DNA of 64,000 nucleotides from Perkinsus marinus ATCC 50983 (taxonomy: Eukaryota; Perkinsozoa; Perkinsida; Perkinsidae). This document shows positions 11,015 through 22,020 of the stretch, one piece after another. Positions within the stretch are counted from its first letter, which is position 1, and every line of letters begins with the position of its first letter. The DNA is taken from positions 1 to 64,000 of the forward strand of contig NW_003208655.1 in the NCBI RefSeq assembly GCF_000006405.1, read 5' to 3'. The position numbers were made by a program, and so were the translations under genes. The notes beneath the pieces were generated by a model. The model was not told the DNA's origin and searched no databases. It saw only the letters and a list, made by a program, of their open reading frames with translations.

Positions 11015-12103
11015 GGCTCTATAGGATGAAGATCGTCAACCGTATATCGGTCTCTACTGGTGAGTCGCCCTATGATCTTTGGCATGATATTGTGGCCGCC
11101 CGTAGAAATCGATCATTCATATATAATCGCATTCCTCATTCATCAGCTGATTAGCTTAACACATATCATGTGTATCCTGAGCATGTAGATGCTCTCCAAT
11201 CATCGTGTGAGTAGGGCTAGCAAGATATCCGATGCGATTCGGAGTTGTGTTGAAGTATTTGCTGTTTATTGCATGTCGTCATCGGGGCTTGTTTCACATG
11301 CTACAAAACAGACTGTGTCGGATAGTCACGTTCGAGTCGTCAACACGTCGTAGAAGCACAGGTATTCATTAGCAGTGTGCTGCTGCAAGGCAATAAGATC
11401 GATAGCAAACTCCTTTCGATCTCTCTTCAGGGGACCAGAAAAATCTCTAAAGATTGTTCGGAGTTTTCCAGTGCGTCGGAAGGGTGTTGGAAATCGTGCT
11501 GTAATGCTACTTACTTAGAGCTATCTTCCGTGAACAAGAAACGGGAGTTTTTCACTCGAAATCTCTCATCAGGCAGTTGCTAGATTATTTCGGAGAACCG
11601 CTTGCAGCCATCAATGATTTGCATCTACAGTATACAAATCAGATAACTGCCAATGCGCAACAAACATTCCATCAACTCAACCAAATTCTACCTATTCTAA
11701 TCGTTAAGGTGGACTTTTCGAAACGTACCATCAGCGAGTCTCTAAATAAAATAGTTCCGCTCCCTCGTTTGTTCGGTAATGACGTGTAGTCGAACGAGAA
11801 ATAAAGAAGCCTTGCATTTCCACTTCAACACAATCACTTCATCTGGCAGGGACAACGACAATTATGCGGTGCCTCTAGCAGTAGTGTCTGGCATCAGGGG
11901 GGACACAGAAAGTCGGCCCCAGATGAGGGCGGGATGGTAACCTCTCAGTATGCCGAACTGAAGGAAGAGCGCGGCAGAATAAGACAAGCTTCAAATCTCG
12001 CTGAAGAAATGGGACACTTCGGGCATCCCGGACATCTTGACAAAATACATGTACAGAAAAGGAGCATAATTCGTCAAATGTGATCTCGACCCAAAGATTT
12101 TGT
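11015..12103. other. Intergenic region
   Basis: The first 310 bp repeat the 3' flank of the short Cys-rich gene. The rest shows only short open frames without recognisable content. It may include the unplaced last exon of the kinase on the minus strand. Confidence 0.4.
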
Positions 12104-13601
12104 TCATCCCGACCCGGTTGTCGTCAGCAATACAATTAGTAAGTTTGGTGAATAAATCTCAAGAAATAGACTCACCTCTGAGATACGGCGGATGTTTCCT
12201 GCCCTATCGTGTGAATCGTAACACAAGAGTGCGGAAATAGTCTGTTCGCATGAATCTCTCTCCTCAGAGTCTAGCTGGGGGGTAAGGAATGGATGAAACG
12301 AGAGGGGGTCGCTATCCGCGCGGACAATTCTGTTGAAGATCTGCAGATGCTCCGTGTCGCGGAGCTGAATAACAAAAGAGTCGGCACCGGTTGCGAACGA
12401 AGGGATCACATGACTCACCTCCTCCCCGAAGGGCTTGGGACCGAACAAACACTCAAATAGGATAACTCCAAGCGACCAGTAGTCATACTCGTAACTATAG
12501 CCCGTACCAAGGATCACTTCGGGAGCCTGAACACTGCTAAGATAACAGCATTCCAGGGGATCCCATTATACCATATAATGAGGACTTCCGACTAGGGAAT
12601 ATGTTTTCTCTGGACTACCCGGAGTGAACTTCTTAGCGGTTCCGAAATCAGCCAGCTTGAGATAGCCCTAGGACAGACAGGATAGGTACGATGCTTCCAA
12701 AAAAGATGAGAACTCAGTGGAGAACTCTACACATATCAACTGATCTCCTATGAGTAAGCCTATCAGTACTCAAACGCCTAGACACGCAGTGGGTTCCTCT
12801 TGTTGTTATTCGGAAAGATTCCATCAGTTCGTGCGATCAAGCTACTGACGTACTCTCGTATCAAGGAGGAGATTCTCAGGTTTGAGGTCCCGGAATATAA
12901 TATGATGGTGGCCATGTAGATGCTGTAGGGCGGAATGCACGCTACCTACGACACCCAACATGATACCGCAACTTCTGGACATCATTCACACCTGCAACGA
13001 ACTTGCCCGCCTCTAATGAGAAGAGCCCGATAGTGCGCATGCGTGCATGGAGATCCCCTCCAGCACAGCACTCCAGAAGGAAATACACGTATCTATCGGT
13101 ACGAATACATAATTGGTGGACTACAGAAGACTCTACTTTTCATCCTGTAACGTGGCAGCCTGACGCACTATGCACGGATGGTCGACCTTCGTTAGAAGAT
13201 CTCTCTCTCGCTCGAGTACCCTAAACGCAACTCCTAGATGGAACTGTCTCTCAGGGCTAGACCGGCTTCGCCATGGCTGATCGTTACTTGAGGGATCGGG
13301 AATGGTTGGCCTTTTTGACGCATTTCAGAGCCATATCAATAGCTATGTCCCCAGAATCTTCACAGTGCGCGATCTGATATCGTCGCCAAACATAGAATTT
13401 AGAGAGGAGATTCTCGATCACCTTGACGCGTTTCACAACGCCGAAGGTTCCTCTTCCCAGGATGCCCATCGGCATCAGACACGTGACCGGTAGTTCTGCC
13501 GCTTCGGAAAGAACAACCCGCGATACGACCAAGGCGAAGAGAGCCTCTCCAAGCACTCTGCGGAGGGAAGAAAGATCGATCGAATACCTGTAATTTCCCA
13601 A
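12104..13601 (-). CDS. AGC-family protein kinase, cGMP-dependent kinase-like catalytic domain (multi-exon)
   Basis: Read on the minus strand through several short introns, all kinase landmarks appear in order. The glycine loop is GRGTFGVVKRVK (near 13440). A 48-nt in-frame intron follows, then the VAIK-type lysine in MALKCVKK (near 13340). Next come LTKVDHPCIVRQ, YFLLECCAGGDL, the catalytic loop FRDLKPENLLLD (near 12890), ADFGTAKKF (near 12635), SLVGSPHYM-APEV split by an intron, DYWSLGVILFECLFGPKPFGEE and LQIFNRIV. The APE, DFG and RD residues are intact, so it should be active. The order and wording of motifs resemble apicomplexan and ciliate PKG. I could not find cyclic-nucleotide-binding domains upstream (13.6-15 kb), so it may be a stand-alone AGC kinase or the regulatory exons may be unresolved. 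Both ends are uncertain; the last exon probably splices out near 12176. Confidence 0.8.
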
Positions 13602-14750
13602 ATGACAGCATCAGTGATAGTGACCAACCCGATATGAGCGGGAGGCTGTAGTCTGATAGTCACTGATCGAGTAGTCTGCGTAGATCCAATGCCAGTTATG
13701 AGTTTTGATCTTAGAAAGGGCGTCGAATTATCAGCAGCATGTCGCACAGCTACCAAGAACCTGCACGCAGGTGAGTGCAGACAACTTCAGCATGGCTACT
13801 ACTGACCAGGATGAGGGTCCCTTCACTTTTAGTTCATTCGTGCATCCCGTGTGATCATCGCATTCCAGTGGGTACATAATGTCACTACCAGCTATTTCCG
13901 ACAGCATGATTTTAGGGATATGCCTTGTGAACACTCTGCGAAGCAACAGGAGATATTCCAGCTACTGCAGTTCGGCCATACTTCGCTCCCGTCAGGATCT
14001 CGAGTCTAAGCTCTTGTGAGTCCTCCATCATCCGAAGACATGGAGCCAGGCCTGATGCTCTCTAACGAAACGATCGACAAGCTTAGAATCCCACCTTCCT
14101 CAGCGGTACATCCCGGAGAAGTTCTAGTCTGTGATGGAGGAATTATTCGTTTCATCAATTCAATGCAGTGTCATTGGTGCAGGATGAAGAATCTGTTCAC
14201 GTTAGTGTGTAAAACCCTCCAAGCCCACGGCTTCAAGTCAAGTAGCAGCCCAGTGTTCCCGCCCTCAGCGAACTAACCTTGAAGATCCGTCTGAAGCTGT
14301 AGGTAACGCATAGATCCGTATTACAACAGACTACTCTGATTGGTACAGAGTCGTCTCTATATCTTACACTATCGGGTTTCCTCATTTATTTTCCATTCGC
14401 CCCGGTCTCGGTTCGGGCACTTACCGGTAGAATAGCCGAATGGCTCGTCGTCTCTCAACGTGCTTAGAGCCATCAACATGATAACGCAAGCCCAGATGAT
14501 CAACAAGTGAGGAATTTACGCCAGATACTAAAACATGCTTGAGTTCGACTCGAAGCGTTGGACATATCTCTTTCAACTGAAAGAGTTATACGATTGATGA
14601 TATCCATTTCGAGGTCAAACCGATATCTTGGTCCATAAAATATTCGCATGTCAGATCAGTAGGCAAGTCGCAGGCCGCATGAATACATTATCACCATCAT
14701 GACTGCACCTTTCAGAGGCATGTATCATGGTTACCAGTGACATCAATTGC
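13602..14750. other. Region without resolved genes upstream of the kinase
   Basis: It may contain N-terminal kinase exons on the minus strand (an acceptor-like ATTACAG lies just before 13592), but I could not chain them. No other recognisable content. Confidence 0.35.
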
Positions 14751-15080
14751 TCTCATCGGGGCGGCTATGCCATCATCACAAGATATGCTTCAATGCAATC
14801 AATTTCTCGCGTGGGGCGGTTATATCACCATCCCAAGATAAGCCACAATATAACCACTTTCTCCGACCGGGGCGACTATGCCATCATCCCAAGATAAGCC
14901 ACAATATAACCACTTTCTCCGACCGGGGCGACTATGCCATCATCCCAAGATATGCCTCAATATAACCACTTTCTCCGACCGGGGCGAATATGCCACCATC
15001 CCAAGATATGCCTCAATATAACCACTTTCTCCGACCGGGGCGACTATGCAATAGTCTGCCACCACTCCAAGATATGCCAT
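14751..15080. repeat. 56-bp tandem repeat (about 5.5 copies)
   Basis: Units beginning GACCGGGGCGACTATGCC start at 14865, 14921, 14977 and 15033, an exact 56-bp period. Two more diverged units precede them (about 14753 and 14809). The period is not a multiple of three, so it is non-coding in any single frame. Confidence 0.9.
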
Positions 15081-15701
15081 AATAAACAAAGATATGCACA
15101 CGGGTTAAGAAGATCACCTTCACCAGTAGATCAAGGTAAATCCAGCTTGGACAAAATTCGGGAATCAATTTCGCAGCGAGTAGGACTCTCTCGTTTGAGG
15201 GGCAGATATGCCAGGGTTCCTCGGCGCAATAATCTCCCAGGCGGATGCATATCCTGCGCCGATCTTGGGCGGAGCGACGGAGTCCTTTCGTGCATTTCCG
15301 GCACGGCACTTGGAGCTTTCTGCGTAACGCCACCTATTCAAGTTTTGCATCTCAGAACTTTCGAGTGAGGCGACCCCACAGGTCCCAATGCCTTACAGGA
15401 GAACCACGGCCGCGATCACTCGATATTACAGTCGTCTGTCGTTGGACGGTCGTCCAACTCCTTGCCAACTGTGGATCATGCGTCATTGATCGCCTACCCA
15501 TTCGCTCTACTGAGAATAGCGATGGGACCACTACAACTATTGTATGACCAACTCGTGGACACATCGAAGGTTGCCCCTCTGCTACGTTTGCGACCGCGTT
15601 TACGAGGATCAGAGGCCTTTCCCTACAATCAGCTCTTGCTCGTCCGGTTAAGCTCCACGCCGGAAGCCAGAGTCTCGCAGAAATTTGGCGCATTTACAAA
15701 T

Positions 15702-17344
15702 GACACCGACTGCCTCGTTGAACCTCGCTGCTCTCTTTCTCTCCCTTCACAGTCTAGCGTCCGATCCAGGAACGTAAGTAAACGGCATGCCTTCTCTCAT
15801 CGTCTTGCGCGTCCAAGTAGGGTGAAGAAGCCTCGTTTATTGTACAGTTCTCCCCGACCTCCGTGGGAATCTCGGCCGATCCTTTATTCACAACTCTCGC
15901 CTTCTCAGACTCCCCGGTGCCCCACCAACGCAGGGACCGCAGACTCTGGTCCAGATACGGTAGGGGCACCTGCTGTTACAGCTGAGTGGATAGTTACATC
16001 GTAAAGATAGGTCGCGAGCTGTCACAATGTCCAATTCGCCTGAAGATCCTACAAGGCCTGGCAACGCCACTGCTGCTTCCCTTCACAATCCGTCTCAGAC
16101 TCATCACGGCCTTCAGGTTATATCCCTAAGTGAACTCGATTTGTCCAGCTCTCGAATAGATACGACGCTTATCCGCCGGGTCCCTAGCATCTCTACCTCC
16201 CACTGAGGAGAGGGTCTACATAGTAGGCACACAGAGTGATGCTATCAAGGGAATACGGAAGTATGAGGCTTTTGGGTGGCCCGTGACGATACTAACGGCG
16301 CACTGCAGGTACATCGTGAAAGGAGAGTACCTACCCTGCGACTACGAGGGGTGTTTCCTCTATGCTTGCGGGTATTGCAAGAAAACGTCAGGCATGTTAT
16401 GTGAGTCTAGGATGGTACAGTATCGCCAGTGAAGTGTGCTACTGCAGCCATGAAGACATACACATGCCCATCGGTGAAGCTAAGTCGCGACGAGCAGAGG
16501 AGGACCGTGATGCGAACACAGGTTGGAGATTTCTGCGAATTATCCCCCAAAGAAAAGTAAGCTATGATACTAGCAAACTGACGGTATTATCACCGTTATA
16601 GATTGGACCACTTTGGAGATCGGACATGTCGTAGTGTACTTAGTCTGGGCAAAGGTGAGTAATGACTCGTCACTTTTCGTGTTGCTTGGACGCCCAAACC
16701 GAATGATACGTCCCTCTAATGATGCGATAAGATGCGGAGTTAGGATGATTGTAGATTCCATTGAGTGTTGTATCCCGCAGACGCTGCTATGGCTAGAATA
16801 TCTGAAGTGATCTATGGCTAATCACTTTAGGCACTCCGCCGGCCCAGGACTATTCTGACCAAACCTTCAAGTTGAAGTCGTTCAAGGCACCCAACCCCCG
16901 AGTTCTCTCCAAATTCCGTGCAGCGAAAGGCGAGGACATATCAGGAAAGATACCGGTGCTTCAAGATGGTAGGCATCTGTCAAAACATGCATTGTCGATC
17001 CTCTGTGTCGACAGGTACTGTTGATTGCACTCGACTTCTGCTGTACTTTGGCATAGATGAGTCGATGCCCCCTGGCAATCCACTGATGCCCCTTGGAGGT
17101 GCGATGGCGGTTCCCTCTGGTGGACCTCCGCCCGTCTCCGGTGCTCAAGGTGGAGGCCCAGCTCAAGAAGGGCCAAATGCTCAGAACCCTATGTTGGTAC
17201 CCAATTTGTCAATACCATGTTCGCGTCTAGAAACCCTCCCCATCATTTTTTACTTAATATTTGCTGGAATTTCAGCATTCATGTAATGACCAGGCGAATG
17301 CTTGGACACGAGCGCCTCAGTGGGCGCTGGAGAATTCGTTGTGA
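15702..17344 (+). CDS. Unrecognised multi-exon gene, possibly secreted
   Basis: Phase-consistent splicing gives a chain with Met at 16027 (MSNSPEDPTR). An intron runs from GTGAAC to CCCTAG near 16200. The next exon contains TEERVYIVGTQSDAIKG and a Cys cluster (CDYEGCFLYACGYCKK). A GTGAGT intron near 16400 leads to SRDEQRRTVMRTQVGDF. Introns near 16560, 16640-16830 and 16967-17058 follow, then a Gly/Pro-rich segment (MAVPSGGPPPVSG). A last intron ending TTTCAG near 17279 gives a C-terminus ...QWALENSL. Upstream, 15702-15776 could encode a signal peptide (LAALFLSLHSLAS) and 15830-15960 another exon that splices in phase, but the join between those two is not phase-clean. No family recognised. 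Confidence 0.5.
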
Positions 17345-17604
17345 TATCGTCCTACAACTTCAGTGTTCGAGTATGGAATCTTAATCCCTTCCTAGGAAAC
17401 ACCGTAAGCCCTTAAGTACACATACGTCAATATCGGTGATGTTCGAAGGGATTAGGGATGGCCATCATGACACTCCACATCTTACTGAAGGGGGGAGTTC
17501 ATAAGCAACGCCGGTATCGCAGTATCGAATCTCGAAGTATGTTCGGAGAGTGTGATAAGCTTAGTGAGAATTAGTGCAATCGTCCGAGCTACGTGTTACT
17601 GTGA

Positions 17605-17946
17605 CTATAAAGATAACATGATAAGGGCGAATAGAACGCTTGTATTGATGGATGGGTCTTGCTCAATCGAAAGACATTTAGAGCTTGAATAGTTTTTGGG
17701 ACTCCAGATTAAGGCAAAACTCTCCCACCAGCCAACGACTCGCAGATCAACTTCCGGTTTGGAGTCGTCGAAGAGCTGCATCTTGTGAGCCAGGGGTGAG
17801 TCGAAGATCAATGCAAATTTGTTTGAACCACCACTCCCGAGCAATCCCGTGTTCACTCGGGACTGGGCGGATTGAGTATAGTAGATGAAGTAAAACACTC
17901 CTGGGAAACCGGACGGCTCGAGACAGGACACCCGTAAGATCCACAT
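17605..17946 (-). CDS. Possible exon(s) of an unrecognised protein
   Basis: A 113-codon open frame with protein-like composition (FALIFDSPLAHKMQLFDDSK, VVGWWESFALIW). A second overlapping minus frame is also open over 17747-18001, so the true exon structure is uncertain. No domain recognised. Confidence 0.25.
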   Translation of the reverse strand: MWILRVSCLEPSGFPGVFYFIYYTQSAQSRVNTGLLGSGGSNKFALIFDSPLAHKMQLFDDSKPEVDLRVVGWWESFALIWSPKNYSSSKCLSIEQDPSINTSVLFALIMLSL

Positions 17947-18002
17947 ATACCTCCCTATGATGAGAAGCAGCGTACGGGTTCTTTCGACGTTGTACGGTCA
18001 AT

Positions 18003-18781
18003 ACGTGTCATGCTTGTGGTAGCAATTCTCCACCAACCATATTGGCTGCAGTGGCTGGAGGCGTTAGTTGCGTTTCACGATAGTCCAATTTCGACCCACT
18101 CCCTGGGAGTGACTCCCATGAACCCTATCGAGCTGAATGGTGAGTCACTTCACTATCGACCTCGACAAACGAGGACGAGGAATCAATTCTGACCCCGTCC
18201 CGAAAAATATGGCATACCGATTCTCTTCATAAGGTAAATAAAATTTGCCGGACAAATCTATCCGGTTTACTCCACGATCGGGATACCATTTCATGAGACG
18301 CGAGGCATGGAACATGAAATCGATAGAGAATATTCATAGAGTCATGCGCGTTAGGTGTTGCCGTCCACTACAGTCTAGATGTGTAACACGTGCAGGATAT
18401 TCACAACCACGTTCGAGCCACGAGTCGCTTATGAAGCGCTGAGGTGTCGATTTAATGCGCATATTGTTCACACTGCAACCAAGAAGGCCGATATAGAGTG
18501 GTTACGTACACCTCCAGTCAAAGACATGCGTTCATCGTAATGACGAGTTGTGGTCTCTTCTAGGCACCTCCGATGGTCCCCGGATGAGCCGGGAACGGAT
18601 CGACAATGATTGGGAAGCCAGATTCTGAAAGAATGCCTAATCCTGATCGCATCTTGCCGATTCTGTTCTACCCTCCTCCGATTTCGCATTGCCGAAATAA
18701 TTGCCAACTCTATACCACGACGCGCTCAACACTTCCTTGATCCTTCCCTGGGACTTGATGCTGTCCAAAACCTAACATGGT
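18003..18781. other. Region without a supported gene
   Basis: Only short open frames on either strand; no recognisable motif. Confidence 0.4.
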
Positions 18782-20273
18782 TCACTCCTGAGCTAACGGT
18801 CCGGAGGCCTGCCCACCTACCTTCCGACGGTAGCCTGTATGGACGACTGCGATGACTCCGACCAAGAGGAGGCATATACCAATGACGGCGAGACATACAT
18901 GGGTGATCCTGAGAGGGGCAAACATCATATGCGCCCGTACATCATAGGAACGTTCAGTAGGCCGTGACACGTAATGGTCCAGCATGGCCTTACTTATGGA
19001 GCCAACCGGTTTGAGGTTCTTCAGCAACGACAACGGGAGCAGTTTGGGGAGGAGCTGTAATACCCGTACTCGACTCAGGCGGAGCGACAGTGGAATTGCC
19101 TCCAGCAGCCGAGTGGGAGCTGAGGAGATGCAAATTAGCCTCTTGCGAGAAGGGGAAGTTGCCATGTAATCGTATCCTACTTCGTTTCCAGAGCAGAATG
19201 ATAGTATATCGGCTGCAGATCCGGGTCTGTGAGGAAGGCCTGACAGAAGATACCATTTCGCCGTTTTGGTGCCTCCCATGCGGATGAGAGAAGTCCATGG
19301 GAAGATTTTCCTAGATCGAGTGCGAGTGTCAAGGCACGCCCCACCGTATCGCATTAGTTATTTGGAAGTGTTGGGTGAGACTGAGTGTTAACCAGCTAGG
19401 CAGCAGAGGGCGGTGATAATACGGAACCTCACAACACGCCGTGCATTGGCTACACCACAGTCACATTGCCTAGCACGCATGCACATAGGCAATGCCCCTC
19501 AAACAACTAGTAAAGGTAAAAGAAAAATTCCAGGGTGGAACCGGCTCCAGATGCTCCTGGACGGCCAGATTGCTGTCACTTCAGTCTCGATCGGTTGCAC
19601 CACTTTCTGGTTCGGGACGATCACAATGGTGCGCGCGCCACGCACGCACGAGCGATACTTGTTACGATTGCTTGAATTTGCCCCATGCAAGCCTGGACCT
19701 TCACTCCATGGGAGCGTAATAGCCCGTAGACTTGTTGGAGCCCCTCCTCACCTTAGTATCCAAGAGATCGGTCTTACTATTAAAAAGGTCAGCCTCGTCC
19801 TGTTCAGTCGGAAGGGGTTGCACCAACGGCTCCGATAACTGATCAAGATCAGCGTCAACCATAGAAGCCCATCCGAGTCAGCAGTACTTGTTGGATTACA
19901 TCAGAGTGGTCACTTTGAGCATCCCTGAGTCTCCTTCTTGGTGCACTGTGCTGTTCCAATATAGAGCTGCTCTGACGTTTAGACTTGACCTTTTCACCGT
20001 GTCCGTGATGAGCCTTGACAAGAAGAATATTGTGACCATGGCTCGACCGGTATATAACCTCGTTGTGGATCTTCGGGTGAAAACGACTATCTTTCTCGAG
20101 ACCGTTCTTGATGTGATGATGGCCCGAATGCTGGAAAACGAAAGTGTAAAATACAAAATAAGACCACGCCGACACACCTCATGGGTGTGTTTCTTCTCAT
20201 GAGGCTTCGAATTGAGAAACTCCATATCAGCGTTCGTGGTGATTATAAAGTGGAGCCAAAGGGCTACCAACAC
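18782..20273 (-). CDS. His-rich single-pass membrane protein (multi-exon)
   Basis: Exons on the minus strand join in phase. The first is a hydrophobic N-terminus (LVALWLHFIITTNA) at about 20270. Next is a His/Lys-rich stretch (HEKKHTHE, then HSGHHHIKNG and AHHGHGEK) and a Gln/Glu-rich stretch after a 49-nt intron ending at about 19847. Later exons carry NGIFCQAFLTDPDLQP and, after an intron ending CTCCTCAG, a Ser/Thr/Pro stalk (STVAPPESSTGITAPP). A last intron leads to one transmembrane helix (VCLAVIGICLLLVGVIAVV) and a basic tail (HTGYRRK). This predicts a type I surface or endomembrane protein with a metal-binding-like ectodomain. The order of exons between 19700 and 19310 is not fully resolved, and the start codon may be split by an intron. 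The three parts could belong to two genes. Confidence 0.5.
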
Positions 20274-20531
20274 TGAGAGACGATATCAACGCACCCGGCT
20301 GGAACCTCCATTGTACTTACTGAGTCGACCAGGGGACTTGGTGGGGACAGTAAGCATAGTGAAATTGGTAATGGCTAGAAATATTAAAAAACCCGCAAGT
20401 GAAAGCTCAACACTTTCCCGATGACGACAGGTGTTTATATGCAACATGCTTCGCGCATTGCTGAACGCTTTCTTTATCCCTCTTCTTGTTCCTGTATGTG
20501 AAGTTATCTCGATAAATGCGACCCGAGCCTG

Positions 20532-21644
20532 TCAACCTACGATGCCGAACTTGGTGTTGTGTTCACACTGTTTCCTCCTTTCCTCTCCATTCTCCTCCTC
20601 ATCGACTTCCTGAAAGGCATCTATAACACCACGCCCCAACTCGACGGGATTCTTACAGCCTTAAATTGAGCCTCGTTGTCTTCACCCGAGCCTCTGCTTT
20701 TCTCCAGGAAGGAATCCTAACACACACTGCAACGTCATGAGCGGCAATAGGTTACCAACCTCATCATCATCGTCGTATGGGCACTTGATCCTTTCAGAAG
20801 CATGCTTAGATCCTATCTCCGCCAGAGAGGTATCATCAGGCGTATCGTCTCCCGGGTGGTGATCGCCATCATCACTCTTGACCAAACTGGCCAGCTCCTT
20901 CTTAAAGCCAGCGTACCAGTTATCAAGGCCCTTCTCATATTCAGAAGAGCTCAGCTCGTCGTTCTTCATATTGGCATCGAGAGTAGCCATGAATTTATCA
21001 TCGACGCTGCTCTTGGTGCCCTCTTGGATGAACGAACTTTCGTTATCGTCCTCATTTAAGTCTTTTTCGAGTGGTTCCTGAATGCAAGCAGTGAGGTGCA
21101 TACGTCATCGGAGTACCACTCACCAGACCCTTTAGTTCCTTCTCGAACTGGTCATGGACCTGTTTCTCTACGAGGACGTCCTTCTTCAGCTTGGCCATGG
21201 CCTTCTGAGTCTTAGCGCTCAGCTCAGCCATCACTGCATCAGCCTGAGAATGAACAAGAGTGAGTATGGAATAACAGTAGGCATGTTCATAGGAAAGCAC
21301 TAATTTGTAACAGTACAGCATACAGTTGCACATTTAATGCTTTAATAAAGCATACGATGAAGCGCCCCGGGCGGCTTACGTCTTGTTTGTTTCCGGAAAG
21401 GGATGGAACCTGCAAGGGAAAAAGTAGGGGCTCTGAGGCAGTTAGTAACGCCTTACCTTGTCCTCGTCCTCATCAACGTCCATATGGCGATGATGAGAGT
21501 GTCTGAAGTTATGATGCTGATGGTAGTGACGACCTTCGGCCTCCATCTCGGCAGCAGCAGCGGCGCCTGAGTAGGGAAAGTGATGCTCTGATGATATGGG
21601 CTTCCTCTACCAGCAATAACAGACAAGAGTATGTATAGGTACAT
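20532..21644 (-). CDS. Secreted His-rich/acidic protein (multi-exon)
   Basis: Starts at 21644 with a signal peptide MYLYILLSVIAG split by an intron before Ala-rich sequence. A His-rich patch (RHYHQHHNFRHSHHRH) and an acidic run (DVDEDEDK) follow, then a small exon. Next is a coiled-coil-like exon (AELSAKTQKAMAKLKKDV) and a long acidic segment rich in Asp, Glu and Ser (DDGDHHPGDDTPDD, CPYDDDDE). Two more introns bring in SFLEKSRGSGEDNE and an acidic end with CEHNTKFGIVG. All joins are phase-compatible GT-AG introns of about 45-100 nt. Possibly an extracellular or luminal divalent-metal-binding protein; this is inference from composition. It lies upstream of, and on the same strand as, another His-rich protein. 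Not a recognised family. Confidence 0.6.
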
Positions 21645-22020
21645 GTTGTAGGAAGGGATGGCAATCAGAGATAGTAGAGTAATAGCTGAGGCAATTCGAA
21701 TGAGAAGAAGAGGGCTGATCGCTCTGACGCGTCGATGATCCTGCGCTGATCAGTAGCGCGCGCCATTATGATCGATTTGTTTTCCGCAACCACGCATCTT
21801 GTGTAACAACTAGCTTCATCGCCGCCTACTATCACTGTGTAACTTCTCTGAGATATCACCTTTTGGCTCAGAGGAATAATGCCTCTACGAAATCTGGTAA
21901 ACTTTACTCGGTGGCCCCTTATGCACTGTTATTTTAACAGTAGTAGTTGCCCGAGTGTTTGTTTACTTTTTTACGTTTATATCACTCTTCTCAAAAGAGT
22001 ATTTATATAAGTAACTCTGA
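21645..22020. promoter_or_regulatory. Divergent intergenic region
   Basis: A 376-bp gap between the start of the minus-strand His-rich gene and the start of the first SCCPDH-like gene. It should hold both promoters. No specific element recognised. Confidence 0.4.

Larger units (their letters stand above)
6941..11326 (+). repeat. Tandem duplication, right copy
   Basis: Matches 1-4565 at near identity, apart from the repeat-array length difference and the single-base deletion in copy 1. After about 11326 the flanks diverge completely. Confidence 0.9.

Noticed and set aside
14751-15080. CRISPR-like array
   Set aside because: Units are contiguous 56-bp copies without unique spacers, and the genome is eukaryotic.
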